From contig CM026403.1 of the NCBI GenBank assembly GCA_014843695.1, positions 47,224,539 to 47,288,538 on the forward strand: a DNA stretch of 64,000 nt, written 5' to 3'. This document shows, piece by piece, positions 1-12,400 of the stretch (its first letter is position 1; each line of letters starts with the position of its first letter). The position numbers and the translations under genes were made by a program. Source of the DNA: Archivesica marissinica. Taxonomy: Eukaryota; Mollusca; Bivalvia; Venerida; Vesicomyidae. Under the pieces are notes generated by a model. The model saw only the letters and a list, made by a program, of their open reading frames with translations. It was not told the DNA's origin and ran no database searches.

Positions 1-364
1 TTCCACATGATCTCTTTGAAAGTCCTTATTATATTAGATACATAATTATACAAACCAACTGACAATTTCTCAAAATAATAATCAGAAAATTTAACATGAA
101 CAGTTAATAAACACACAATTAGTAAAACATGTGCGCAATAATAATGATGTGAAAACTGTACAAACTGCAACTGTGCATAAACCTTCACTGGCCTATATTT
201 AGAAACACCTACTATTTATTACATCTATTGAGAAACACGGGTGGTCATGTGACATTGACCTGGCCAATCGTGTGACATGTTGAATTGAGTAATTAATACA
301 ATTGACGGGAAATGCTGACCACAAAATTATTCAGAATTTGTGATTTAAGCCACTAAATTATTTC
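1..364. other. AT-rich intronic or flanking DNA, no gene seen
   Basis: No reading frame with coding character, RNA gene or tandem array was found here. It lies upstream of the first recognisable exon and is presumably part of the preceding intron, because exon 1 of this window starts with a splice acceptor rather than a start codon. Confidence 0.5.
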
Positions 365-515
365 ATGTGCGGAAGCTAAGCAGCTGGGTTATGGAATGTC
401 GTTGGTCCTACGCAGTTGTCCGCACGTGCCTGAAATATTGCTCGCAGTAGTCTGCTTCCACCAATAACGCCTGTAAGCTGCTAGTGCGTCTTTAAACCCA
501 AGCAGAAACATATTT
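365..515 (+). repeat. Diverged SINE body
   Basis: The order of short motifs (a GGAAGCTA block, a TGCCTGAAATATT block, a TCCACCAATAA block) matches better-preserved copies at 20320-20575, 48340-48535 and 60105-60330. The tRNA-like head is not recognisable in this copy. It sits about 140 bp upstream of the first exon. Confidence 0.5.
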
Positions 516-651
516 CCCAGGCCAAGTATAAAACTCGTGTCGTATTGTGAGAGGCGAGTCGTTAAATGTGCTAAACAGACAGTCAAAGTATTAGTTTGAT
601 TTAGATTAAGATCTATTGCATTGGAAGAAACATCTATTTTATTATTTGCAG

Positions 652-762
652 GTGAGTAAAGCACAAAGCCTGGTTGTACAGGCAGATATTATGAAGGAAG
701 AAATGTTGAATGCCGAGTGTTTGGAGTACACACCTAGTAGTCTACCACTACTAATTCACCAG
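652..762 (+). CDS. Host gene exon 1 of window (37 codons)
   Basis: This internal exon is bounded by a good acceptor (T-rich tract ending TTATTTGCAG) and a consensus donor (CAG/GTAAGT). It is 111 nt, phase 0 at both ends, and encodes VSKAQSLVVQADIM through to SSLPLLIHQ. Its end joins in frame to exon 2 at 13701. There is no start codon at its beginning, so earlier exons lie outside the window. The first bases after the acceptor read GTGAGTAA, which looks like a donor, so the same site could be mistaken for a 5' splice site. I see no catalytic motif; the segment is helical and charged. The gene may belong to the CCDC162/C6orf183 (DUF4549) group, judged from remembered similarity of exons 1-3 only. 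Confidence 0.75.
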
Positions 763-920
763 GTAAGTAGGCTATCCCGAAATGTGTGCAAGTCAAGTAT
801 ACATTAACCCATCAATTCATGTGCAACTCTTTTTTGTGTGAATTTATCCAAAATAGTAACATAAATTATGCCTCGGGTATAAGGCAGTTTTCAGTGATCT
901 TTTCTTGTGAAAAGGGTCTG

Positions 921-1486
921 TGAACTCTTGTATATAGAACATCTATTGTATGTTTCAACCACTACCTTGATATATAATCTCTGTGAACTCTTGTATATAG
1001 AACATCTATTGTATGTTTCAACCACTACCTTGATATATAATCTCTGTGAACTCTTGTATATAGAACATCTATTGTATGTTTCAACCACTAACTTGATATA
1101 TAATCTCTGTGAACTCTTGTATATAGAACATCTATTGTATGTTTCAACCACTCCCTTGATATATAATCTCTGTGAATTCTTGTATATAGAACATCTAATG
1201 TATGTTTCAACCACTACCTTGATATATAATCTCTGTGAATTCTTGTATATAGAACATCTAATGTATGTTTCAACCACTCCCTTGATATATAATCTCTGTG
1301 AATTCTTGTATATAGAACATCTAATGTATGTTTCAACCACTCCCTTGATATATAATCTCTGTGAATTCTTGTATATATATAGAACATCTATTGTATGTTT
1401 CAACCACTACCTTGATATATAATCTCTGTGAATTCTTGTATATAGAACATCTATTGTATGTTTCAACCACTACCTTGATATATAAT
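921..1486. repeat. 63-bp minisatellite, about 9 copies
   Basis: The unit contains CTTGTATATAGAACATCTA and a TTTCAACCACT motif. The period is exactly 63 bp apart from one TA insertion near 1375. Because 63 is a multiple of three, frames stay open on both strands, which explains the long apparent proteins here. No resemblance to the adjacent exon was found. Confidence 0.95.
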
Positions 1487-1625
1487 GCTTGTTCAGTAGA
1501 GGGTTCATGCTTGTTCAGTAGAGGGTTCATGCTTGTTCAGTAGAGGGTTCATGCTTGTTCAGTGGAGGGTTCATTCTTGTTCAGTAGAGGGTTCATGCTT
1601 AGTCCTTGGAGGGTTCATGCTTGAT
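1487..1625. repeat. 22-bp minisatellite, left part
   Basis: Units of the form TTCAGTAGAGGGTTCATGCT plus two bases, continuous with the large array at 3079-6624. The two parts are separated by a LINE fragment inserted into the array. Confidence 0.95.
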
Positions 1626-1628
1626 ATA

Positions 1629-2870
1629 CCTCCTTTTGACCTGACTAAACCCAACGTTATTTTACAACTTTGTGATAACCTGAAATCATATACTAACCCT
1701 CTAATGTTTAAATCAAAATTAAATGAAATCAGAACCATGTTTTCAGATTATACACCAATATACACAGATGGATCTAAAGCTAACAACAAAGTTGGCTGTG
1801 CTGCTGTCAGTAATTTACATAATTCTAAATTACGACTACCTGATCATGCATCTATATTTTCAGCAGAAGTAGAGGCTATTGATTTAGCTTTGAATTTTGC
1901 TGATGCATCACGTGATAGGAAATTTATGATCCTTTCAGATTCCTTATCTGTACTACAATCAGTAGACAACATGAACGTTAAAAAACTCCTTATCCACAAA
2001 TTACTTATTAAGCACACAGATATTTCATCGACTAAACATGTTATATATTGCTGGATACCAAGTCATATTGGTATTCGTGGCAATGAAATGGCTGATCAAA
2101 GTGCAAAAGATGCACTTAAACTAGACTGTATAAATCCTAAAATACATGTACCATATACTGATGCTAGGCAATCGATTCTTTCTTACATTACTTCAAAATG
2201 GCAAACCACTTGGAATAACATACAATAAACTACAACCAATTAAGCCAAACATTGGCAAATCATCTTTTATTTATCACTCCAACCGTAGAGACAGTACCTA
2301 TTATGTACTACTAATGTTATAAACTAACACTAATTAATGCATTGAATCAGGATCACAATTAGTCACTGTGTGCATTAAAATTCAGTATCAGGTTTGAACT
2401 ATATAGAATTAAACCTATCCAATGCTCAAACAATACCTACCATACACTGGCTCTAATGTGCTAAATTTATATGTTTGCAAACTCCACTATGGAAAGGAAT
2501 TTGTATAAGCATTTTATTATGCTTGTTTTCCAATCCAAATTATTTCTCTTGTAACACTTTATTCTTATATGTTATTTTCTGAATAAAATATGTTTAAACT
2601 AACCGTAGAGAGGAAACAGTAATGTCACGGTTGAGACTGGGACATACCCGTTTTACACACTCATTGTTATTGAAAAGAGAGGATCCACCATGGTGTATAC
2701 CATGCCATTCCTCTATAAATGTTGAACACATCTTAATTCACTGTGTAGATTTAGCACTCATTCGTCAAAAATATTATACAGTTGTGACAATGAAGGAGCT
2801 TTTCGACACTGTCGATTTTAAATACATTATTGCATTTTTAAAAGAATCACATATTTTCCATAAATTGTAA
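1629..2870 (+). pseudogene. LINE ORF2 C-terminal remnant (RNase H)
   Basis: The RNase H signature residues are visible: PIYTDGSKA (first catalytic Asp), FSAEVEAIDLAL (Glu), SDSLSVLQS (Asp) and GNEMADQSAK. After about 2228 the frame shifts by one base and resumes as NKLQPIKPNIG, is interrupted by a 309-bp insertion at 2292, then continues with MSRLRLGHTRFTH and EHILIHCVDL, a CR1/I-type C-terminal Cys/His region. It lacks endonuclease and reverse transcriptase domains, so it is dead. Confidence 0.9.
2292..2600. mobile_element. 309-bp insertion with 11-bp target duplication
   Basis: AACCGTAGAGA occurs at 2281-2291 and again at 2601-2611. Removing the segment plus one copy restores the LINE reading frame (HSNRREETVMSRL), so this is a clean insertion. 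The insert has no clear terminal inverted repeats and no poly-A tail, but has an AATAAA motif near its right end. Family unknown; it may be a SINE or a LINE 3'-end fragment. Confidence 0.8.
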
Positions 2871-3078
2871 GTTTTACAATTGACGTTTTATTATCATTTT
2901 TACAGCTTGATAAATGTTGTTGCAATTGACCTTTCGTCATTGCAATTTTAATGCATACAGAATGTTATCTACATAATAGTTTTAGTTGTAGATATCTTGT
3001 ATACAATGTACTTAACCTGGCGCGATATAGCCTGAACTGTGCTGATGCGCCGTTAAACCAAATACTCACTCACTCACT

Positions 3079-6000
3079 CATGCTTGATCAGTAGAGGGTT
3101 CAAGCTATGTCAGTAGAGGGTTCATACTTGTTCAGTAGAGGGTTCATACTTGTTCAGTAGAGGGTTCATACTTGATCAGTAGAGGGTTCATGCTTGTTCA
3201 GTAGAGGGTTCATTCTTGTTCAGTAGAGGGTTCATGCTTGTTCAGTAGAGGGTTCATGCTTGTTCAGTAGAGGGTTCATGCTTGTTCAGTAGAGGGTTCA
3301 AGCTTGTTCAGTAGAGGGTTCATGCTTGGTCAGTAGAGGGTTCATGCTTGTTCCTTGGAGGGTTCATGCTTGTTCAGTAGAGTGTTCATGCTTGTTCAAT
3401 AGAGGGTTCATGCTTGTTCCTTGGAGGGTTCATACTTGTTCAGTAGAGGGTTCATGCTTGGTCCTTGGAGGGTTCATGCTTGTTCCTTGGAGGGTTCATG
3501 CTTGGTCAGTGGAGGGTTCATACTTGTTCAGTAGAGGGTTCATGCTTGGTCCTTGGAGGGTTCATGCTTGTTCCTTGGAGGGTTCATGCTTGTTCAATAG
3601 AGGGTTCATGCTTGATCAGTAGAGGGTTCATGCTTGTTCAGTAGAGGGTTCATGCTTGGTCGGGGGAGGGTTCAAACTTTGTCAGTAGAGGGTTCATGCT
3701 TGTTAAGTAGAGGGTTCAAACTTGTTCAGTAGAGGGTTCATGCTTGGTCCTTGAAGGGTTCATACTTGTTCAGTAGAGGGTTCATACTTGTTCAGTAGAG
3801 GGTTCATGCTTGGTCCTTGTAGGGTTCATGCTTGTTCAGTAGAGGGTTCATGCTTGGTCAGTAGAGGGTTCATACTTGATCAGTAGAGGGTTCATGCTTG
3901 TTCAGTAGAGGGTTCATGCTTGGTCCTTGGAGGGTTCATGCTTGGTCGGGGGAGGGTTCATGCTTGTTCAATAGAGGGTTCATGCTTGATCAGTAGAGGG
4001 TTCATGCTTGTTCAGTAGAGTGTTCATGCTTGTTCAGTAGAGTGTTCATGCTTGGTCGGGGGAGGGCTCAAACTTTGTCAGTAGAGGGTTCATGCTTGTT
4101 AAGTAGAGGGTTCAAACTTTGTCAGTAGAGGGTTCATGCTTGGTCCTTGGAGGGTTCATGCTTGTTCAGTAGAGGGTTCATGCTTGGTCAGTAGAGGGTT
4201 CATGCTTGTTCAGTAGAGGGTTCATGCTTGGTCAGTAGAGGGTTCATGCTTGTTCAGTAGAGGGTTCATGCTTGATCAGTAGAGGGTTCATGCTTGTTCA
4301 GTAGAGGGTTCATACTTGTTCAGTAGAGTGTTCATGCTTGTTCAGTAGAGGGTTCATGCTTGTTCAGTAGAGGGTTCATGCTTGGTCAGTAGAGGGTTCA
4401 TGCTTGGTTGGGGGAGGGTTCAAACTTTGTCAGTAGAGGGTTCATGCTTGTTCAGTAGAGGGTTCATGCTTGTTCAGTAGAGGGTCATGCTTGGTTTGGG
4501 GAGGGTTCAAACTTTGTCAGTAGAGGGTTCATGCTTGTTCAGTAGAGGGTTCATGCTTGTTCAGTAGAGGGTTCATGCTTGGTCAGTAGAGTTCATGCTT
4601 GTTCAGTAGAGGGTTCATGCTTGTTCAGTAGAGGGTTCATGCTTGGTCGGGGGAGGGTTCAAACTTTGTCAGTAGAGGGTTCATGCTTGTTAAGTAGAGG
4701 GTTCAAACTTTGTCAGTAGAGGGTTCATGCTTGGTCCTTGGAGGGTTCATGCTTGTTCAGTAGAGGGTTCATACTTGTTCAGTAGAGGGTTCATGCTTGT
4801 TCAGTAGAGGGTTCATGCTTGGTCCTTGGAGGGTTCATGCTTGTTCAGTAGAGGGTTCATACTTGTTCAGTAGAGGGTTCATGCTTGGTCCTTGGAGGGT
4901 TCATGCTTGTTCAGTAGAGGGTTCATGCTTGGTCAGTAGAGGGTTCATACTTGATCAGTAGAGGGTTCATGCTTGTTCAGTAGAGGGTTCATGCTTGGTC
5001 CTTGGAGGGTTCATGCTTGGTCGGGGGAGGGTTCATGCTTGTTCAATAGAGGGTTCATGCTTGATCAGTAGAGGGTTCATGCTTGTTCAGTAGAGTGTTC
5101 ATGCTTGTTCAGTAGAGGGTTCATGCTTGGTCGGGGGAGGGCTCAAACTTTGTCAGTAGAGGGTTCATGCTTGTTAAGTAGAGGGTTTAAACTTTGTCAG
5201 TAGAGGGTTCATGCTTGGTCCTTGGAGGGTTCATGCTTGTTCAGTAGAGGGTTCATGCTTGGTCAGTAGAGGGTTCATGCTTGTTCAGTAGAGGGTTCAT
5301 GCTTGGTCGGTAGAGGGTTCATGATTGTTCAGTAGAGGGTTCATGCTTGATCAGTAGAGGGTGCATGCTTGTTCAGTAGAGGGTTCATACTTGTTCAGTA
5401 GAGTGTTCATGCTTGTTCAGTAGAGGGTTCATGCTTGTTCAGTAGAGGGTTCATGCTTGGTCAGTAGAGGGTTCATGCTTGGTCGGGGGAGGGTTCAAAC
5501 TTTGTCAGTAGAGGGTTCATGCTTGTTCAGTAGAGGTTTCATGCTTGGTTGGGGGAGGGTTCAAACTTTGTCAGTAGAGGGTTCATGCTTGTTCAGTAGA
5601 GGGTTCATGCTTGTTCAGTAGAGGGTCATGCTTGGTTGGGGGAGGGTTCAAACTTTGTCAGTAGAGTGTTCATGCTTGTTCAGTAGAGGGTTCATGCTTG
5701 TTCAGTAGAGGGTTCATGCTTGTTCAGTAGAGGGTTCATGCTTGGTCGGGGGAGGGTTCAAACTTTGTCAGTAGAGGGTTCATGCATGTTAAGTAGAGGG
5801 TTCAAACTTTGTCAGTAGAGGGTTCATGCATGTTAAGTAGAGGGTTCAAACTTTGTCAGTAGAGGGTTCATGCTTGGTCCTTGGAGGGTTCATGCTTGTT
5901 CAGTAGAGGGTTCATACTTGTTCAGTAGAGGGTTCATGCTTGGTCCTTGGAGGTTTCATGCTTGTTCAGTAGAGGGTTCATGCTTGGTCAGTAGAGGGTT

Positions 6001-6624
6001 CATACTTGATCAGTAGAGGGTTCATGCTTGATCACTAGAGGGTTCATGCTTGGTCAGTAGAGGGTTCATGCTTGTTCAGTAGAGGGTTCATGCTTGGTCA
6101 GTAGAGGGTTCATGCTTGGTCAGTAGAGGGTTCAAACTTTGTCAGTAGAGGGTTCATGCTTGTTCAGTAGAGGGTTCTGCTTGTTCAGTAGAGGGTTCAT
6201 GCTTGATCAGTAGAGGGTTCATGCTTGGTCAGTAGAGGGTTCATGCTTGGTGTAGGGTTCATGCTTGTTCAGTAGAGGGTTCATGCTTGTTCAGTAGAGG
6301 GTTCATGCTTGTTCAGTAGAGGGTTAAAACTTTGTCAGTAGAGGGTTCATGCTTGTTCAGTAGAGGGTTCATGCTTGATCAGTAGAGGGTTCATGCTTGT
6401 TCAGTAGAGGGTTCATGTTTGATCAGTGGAGGGTTCATGCTTGTTCAGTAGAGTGTTCATGCTTGGTCAGTAGAGTGTTCATGCTTGTTCAGTAGAGGGT
6501 TCATGCTTGGTCCTTGGAGGGTTCATGCTTGTTCAGGGGAGGGTTCATGCTTGATCCTTGGAGGGTTCATGCTTGTTTCGGGGAGGTTTCATGCTTTGTC
6601 CTTGGAGGATTCATGCTTTGTCAG
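3079..6624. repeat. 22-bp minisatellite, about 160 copies
   Basis: The unit is based on CAGTAGAGGGTTCATGCTTG, with subtypes carrying CCTTGG, GGGGGA or AAACTTTG in place of the usual bases. Subtypes recur in the same order in blocks (for example near 4056 and 5130), giving a higher-order structure. Conservation decays at the right end near 6530-6624. Confidence 0.97.
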
Positions 6625-6844
6625 GAAATATATATTAAATCACATGTAAATCGATTCATAAACACGTAATGACAATGTTGAGTTGGCATGCTTTCAGTGT
6701 GACTGTTTGTTTGAAACGTAAAATTTAACGTCTCTTTGTAGCATTATATAGAACGTATTTATAACATTAAATGCCACTTCGCCATGGCTGCTATATTTGG
6801 CTGATTATTTGAACTGTAATGTTCACATTTAATGTCACTATGCA

Positions 6845-7420
6845 GCATGTTATGGACTAAATGTGTCACATTAAAACATTTTATAGATCATATGTGTCAC
6901 ATTGCAACATTTCATTGACCGTATTTTTCACTTTGCATCATTTTATAGATCATATTTGTCACTTTCCATTATTTTATGGACTACATTTGTCTCTTTGCAG
7001 TATTTATGGAATATGTTTGTCTCTTTGCAGTATTTATGGAATATGTTTGCCACTTTGCAGCATTTATGGAATATGTTTGTCACTTTGCAGCATTTATGGA
7101 ATATGTTTGTCACTTTGCAGTATTTATGGACTATGTTTGTCACATTGCAGCATTTATGGAATATGTTTGTCACTTTGCAGCATTTATGGAATATGTTTGT
7201 CACTTTGCAGCATTTATGGAATATGTTTGTCACTTTGCAGCATTTATGGAATATGTTTGTCACTTTGCCACATTTATGGAATATGTTTGTCACTTTGCAG
7301 CATTTATGGAATATGTTTGTCACATTGCAGCATTTATGGAATATGTTTGTCACTTTGCAGCATTTATGGAATATGTTTGTCACATTGCAGCATTTATGGA
7401 ATATGTTTGTCACTTTGCAG
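6845..7420. repeat. 30-bp minisatellite copied from exon 2 acceptor, left part
   Basis: The homogeneous unit reads (intron side) ATGTTTGTCACTTTGCAG then (exon side) CATTTATGGA. The true exon 2 begins after CACATTGCAG with CATTTTATGGAT. Outer units (6845-6990) are diverged but keep four T residues and GAC/GATC motifs, closer to the real exon start. The array resumes at 13329 after a LINE insertion. Confidence 0.95.
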
Positions 7421-8028
7421 CCCCCCCAGCTGGGCAGGGGTTAGAATATCCCAGCTGTCGCACTACAGAGGGGTACAACCCCCCCCAAATGTGCCTGCCT
7501 GTTTGCCGTGGGCGGAGACCTGTGTCGCCTGATGAGAGGATCCTGGTGGTTGAGTAGAATCAGTGTTGGCAAATAATACCCTGTTTCCACAACACACCAC
7601 TTCGGCCTTAAGTTGGGTTAAACGGGAGGTCAGGAAAGCCCGTCCTTGATCAATCGGCTGGTCATGCCGAGCCCTAGGGCATCGTTAATCTTAAACACAT
7701 ATTTTCAAAATTTATCTTGAAAACAAATATTGATTCTCTAAATATTTATACTCTTTCATTGTCTTCTTTTTGATGCCCTAGAAGGCGGTGGCTCATGGGC
7801 TAATCGGGTGAACGTTTGATGTTTTATTGACTTTTGTAACCTCCCAAGGATAGTCTAAACTTGGTAGGACCTTCTGTGGGAATACACTTGTCCAGTCTAG
7901 TCCTTTCATTCTGAGTATATCATTGATGTATCCCTGTCATGATCTGCGATGGATTTCCCCAGATCATGTCCCCTTGTTGGGCTCTGAGACGGGTGGGGAG
8001 CATTGACGATGAACTATATATTACTATT

Positions 8029-9358
8029 ATGAGTTCCACTCAAAAAAAAGCCAAGCGTGCACTAAGTGAATCTGATGATGATTCTGTTGAACAACAGAGA
8101 GTGAACGTCCCTCGCTTCATTCTCATTGAGGCGGTAGACAGTTCAAAACCTATCACAAAAATTTCCCCTTTCGTCATTGAAAAGCAAATGAAATCTCTCC
8201 TAGGTACACCTAAATCTGTTAAAAGTCTTCGAAATGGAAGTCTTTTGGTTGAAATTACTTCAAAAGCTCAATCTCAGAATTTATTATCAACGAACACCTT
8301 CTTTGGACATTCTGTGAAGGTCAGTCCCCACAAATCTTTGAACTTATCCAAAGGTGTCATCAGGTGCAGGGAATTATCTTCCTGCTCTTTGGATGAGATC
8401 AAAGAAGGTTTGTCAAGTCAAGGGATCATTGACGTGAAGAGAATATCAATAAAACGTAACAACGAAATAAAAACAACAAACACATATATAATTACATGTG
8501 ACACACAAGTCATCCCGTCACGTATCAAAGTCGGCTACCAGATTGTCACCGTCGACATATATGTACCTAACCCTCTTAGATTCTTTAAATGCCAGAAGTA
8601 TGGTCATCATGAGGATAGGTGTCGGAACGAGTCTGTATGCTCCAAGTGTGCTGAGACTGCTCCACAACATCAAGAGAACAACTGCCCCAACACAAATAAA
8701 TGCGCCAAGTGTGGCGCTGATCATATTTCCAATTCTAAAGACTGTGTCTCCTGGAAAAAAGAAAAAGAAATTGTTAAAATCAAATATTCGGAAAACATTT
8801 CATTCCAGGATGCAAGAAAAATTTATGAATCTCGGTACAAATCCGAAAATCAGCCAAGCTATGCAAGTGTTGCTAAAACAGCTTCTGTTGAATGCAAAAC
8901 TTGCAAAAACTTGTTGACCAAACTTTGCCAAATATTTCCAGACAAAAAAAACAGAAATAATGCAGTTATTCCCTGGTTCTGATAGTTCTTCTCATCTTGA
9001 CCAACTTACACATCAAAATACACCACAAACACCTAAACCTACGCTTACAAATCAAAATACACCACAAACACCTAAACCTACAGCAGACAAACAAAAACAA
9101 GCAAAAACAAACATACACAAGAATCCAACAACAAAAAACACTCGAAACAACAATACACAAGAAAAACACATTCAACCAAAAACAACATCAACTTCATCAA
9201 AACCAATACCTACTAAAAAAAATCTACAGCTCAACAAGCATCAACTTCAACAAAAAAGCAATCTGCTGTCACTTCCAGACAAGTCCGAGTCTATGACCTG
9301 GCAAGATGGCGAGGGTGGCTGGAGCAACAACCTCCAGTCGTTGCAGGATGCCACTTAA
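8029..9358 (+). pseudogene. LINE ORF1 (zinc-knuckle RNA-binding protein), frameshifted
   Basis: The start chosen is the ATG at 8029 (MSSTQKKAKRALSESDDDS); an in-frame upstream extension to 7939 looks like UTR. An RRM-like segment spans roughly residues 25-185. Three Cys/His knuckles follow: CQKYGHHEDRC, then CSKCAETAPQHQENNC and CAKCGADHISNSKDC. The first frame stops at 8982. The second frame, entered near an A-rich run at about 8945, continues with a Thr/Gln/Lys-rich tail to 9358, so a one-base slip probably splits the original ORF. The product would bind element RNA in the retrotransposition particle. Confidence 0.85.
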
Positions 9359-9441
9359 TATATTATTAACTTTATATTTTATCTATGAATAATAATTATG
9401 TAAATATCGGTATAGTATTTTTAATAATTAATCTCTCCATA

Positions 9442-12400
9442 ATGGCCAATGGAATTATCCAGTGGAATTGTCGAGGTTTAAAATCTAATTTTGCAGAGAT
9501 TTCTCTTTTAGTGCAAGAACATAAACCTGCTGCGTTATGCCTTCAAGAAACATTTTTGAAACAAAATGATACAATTTCTATAAAACATCACACCATTTTC
9601 AATAAAATATACAGTGAAGGTGATAAAGCCCAGGGTGGGGTATCTATCGTCGTCAATAATAGTGTTCCACATAAGGAATTACTGTTAAATACAAACTTAC
9701 AAGCTGTTGCTGTAAGACTGTCATTACATAGCACTATCACACTGTGTTCACTATATCTTCCCCCAAGTAAACCAATTGAAGAACATAGGCTGAATGATCT
9801 TATAATACAATTACCCACTCCATATATCCTAATAGGTGATTTCAATGCACATAACATCATCTGGGGTTGTAATAATACAAATCAAAGAGGTCTCCAGATA
9901 GAGAATTTCATCACTGATAATTCTCTTTCTTACATGAATGATCCATCTTCCAAAACATATTTACACCCAGGAACAGGATCCTATTCTGCAATAGATCTTA
10001 CACTATGTAGCCCAGTCATACTTCCAGATTTCTCATGGAAAGTCGATGATGATCTCCACGGAAGCGATCACTTCCCCATCCTCATATCTGAAAATCAGCC
10101 AACAGTTTATAGTCAACCCAGAAGATGGAAACTTTCTAAAGCAAATTGGACTAAATTCCAACAACTTTGTGAACAAACAATTTCATATGAAACATTCAAG
10201 GATTGTCGTGATCAAACACAGCTATTCACTACATTACTAATAAAATCAGCAGAACAATCCATACCTCAGACTTCACCTAATCCAAAGAGACCATACAAAC
10301 CCTGGTATGATGACGATTGTAAGAAAGCCATCCAAAATAGGAAATCGGCCATAAGAAAATTCAATTTGAGACCCACCACAGAAAATTTAAACAACATTCG
10401 CATATATAGAGCAAAAGCACGACGTACAATACAAAGCAGCAAACGCAAATGTTGGAAACAATACATCTCAAGACTAAATAACAGAACAACAACTAAGAAA
10501 ATGTGGGACATGATCAGAAAACTTAATGGCAAAGGTACTTCACCTATTAGCCACCTCACTGCAAACAACAAACAAATCACCACACCTCTGGAAATTTCAA
10601 ACATTTGCACAAAAATCATCAGCAAATAATTATTCACAAAAATTTCAGAAATTCAAAAACACTAAAGAAAAGAAAAAACTAAACTTCAATTCAAGGAACA
10701 AAGAACATTACAACAAACTATTTAATCTTAAAGAACTAAAGTCTGCTTTGTCAAAAGCACATGATACATCCCCAGGTCCAGATAAAATCCACTATCAATT
10801 CTTAAAACATCTACCTAGCTCCTCCCTCTTTATATTATTGGACATTTTTAATTCTATATGGCAAACTGGTGAATTTCCTACATCTTGGAGGGAGGCTTTA
10901 GTCATCCCAATACCAAAACCAGATAAGGATAAAAAGGATCCAAACAACTATAGACCCATAGCGTTAACAAGTTGTATATGTAAAACTATGGAAAGAAACA
11001 ACCGGCTTGTATGGTTTCTCGAATCAAATCATTTAATTGTTAATGTCCAGAGTGGCTTTCGTCAGCAGCGAAGCACACTGGATCATCTAGTTCGTTTCGA
11101 AACATTTATAAGAGAGGGCTTTGTCAATAAACAACATGTTGCTTCAGTATTTTTCGACCTTGAGAGTGCTTATGACACACCCTGGAAATATGGCATTTTA
11201 AAAGATCTTCACGACTTTGACCTCAGAGGACGCCTTCCATTATTTATTTCTGCATTTTTAAATGAAAGACATTTTCGTGTTCGTGTTTGTAATACCCTAT
11301 CAGATGCTCGGGAACAGCAGATGGGTGTACCACAGGGTTATATTTTGCCCGTTACATTGTTTAGTATTAAGATAAACAATATTGTTAAATCAATAAATCC
11401 AGGGGTTGAGTGCTCCCTTTATGTAGATGATTTTGTTATTTGCTTCAGGTCTAGTAATATGAACATAATAGAACGCCAACTCCAGCAATGGCTGAATAAA
11501 CTTCAGACTTGGTCGGATGAAAATGGTTTTAAATTTTCTAAATCAAAAACTAAATGTATGCATTTTTGTAATCTACGTGGACTTCATCCAGACCCAGAAA
11601 TTTACCTGGATGGCTCACGTGTAGAAGTAGTCTCAGAATACAAATTTTTAGGTGTTATCTTTGATAAAAACTCTCATTCATTCCTCATATCAATAATTTA
11701 AAAAAGAAATGTCAAAAAGCTCTAAATATTTTAAAGGTTGTGGCACATTCCGATTGGGGAGCTGATAGAAAGGTACTTCTACGGCTCTATCGGTCATTAG
11801 TTCGCTCTAAGCTGGATTATGGTTCGATAATTTACGGATCTGCACGAAAATCGTACCTGAAAATACTTGATCCTATACATAATCACGGTCTACGATTAGT
11901 CCTTGGAGCTTTCAGAACTTCCCCTGTTAAAAGTCTTTATGCTGAAGCAAATGAACCCTCTCTGTATGCTAAGCGACAGAAGCTAGCTCTTCAATACCTA
12001 CTGAAACTCAAGTCAAATCCTCTAAACCCAGCTCACAAAGTGGTCTTTCAACCCCAATTTAAAGTGCAGTTTCAAAGAAAACCGAGAGCTATTGCCCCAC
12101 TAGGTATATGCATGGAACAATGTCTAGATGACCTACATATTGACATGAAATCTATTGCACAGTATAAAATCCCAGATTCTCCTCCTTGGACCCTTAAAAC
12201 TGCCGAGTTTCGCTTTGATCTCACTTCTGATAAAAAGTCTATTACAGACGGGAGCCAGTTTCAAACAAAATATCATGAAATCAGGGAATTTTATTCTGAC
12301 TTCAAAGCCATATACACAGATGGTTCAAAAGCTGGTGACACTGTTGCGTTAGCAGCAATCTTTGGGAATAAAAATCGGAAATGTAGACTTCCAAACAAGT

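Larger units (their letters stand above)
1626..3078 (+). mobile_element. 5'-truncated I/Nimb-type LINE fragment
   Basis: This is the 3' end of a non-LTR retrotransposon: RNase H region, zinc-finger-like C terminus, a 3' UTR containing GCGCCGTTAAACC, and an (ACTC)n tail. The sequence CATGCTTGAT occurs on both sides (1616-1625 and 3079-3088) and may be the target duplication, although it is also part of the 22-bp repeat. It is related to the longer element at 7421-13327 but is a distinct subfamily, with a different tail repeat. Confidence 0.9.

Noticed and set aside
389..664. 91-codon minus-strand frame
   Set aside because: It overlaps a diverged SINE and the splice acceptor of exon 1; no coding features.
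3079..6624. Possible CRISPR-like regular repeat
   Set aside because: Units are contiguous with no unique spacers, and the genome is eukaryotic; it is a minisatellite.
8518..8724. Minus-strand frame inside LINE ORF1
   Set aside because: It is a shadow of the plus-strand zinc-knuckle coding region.
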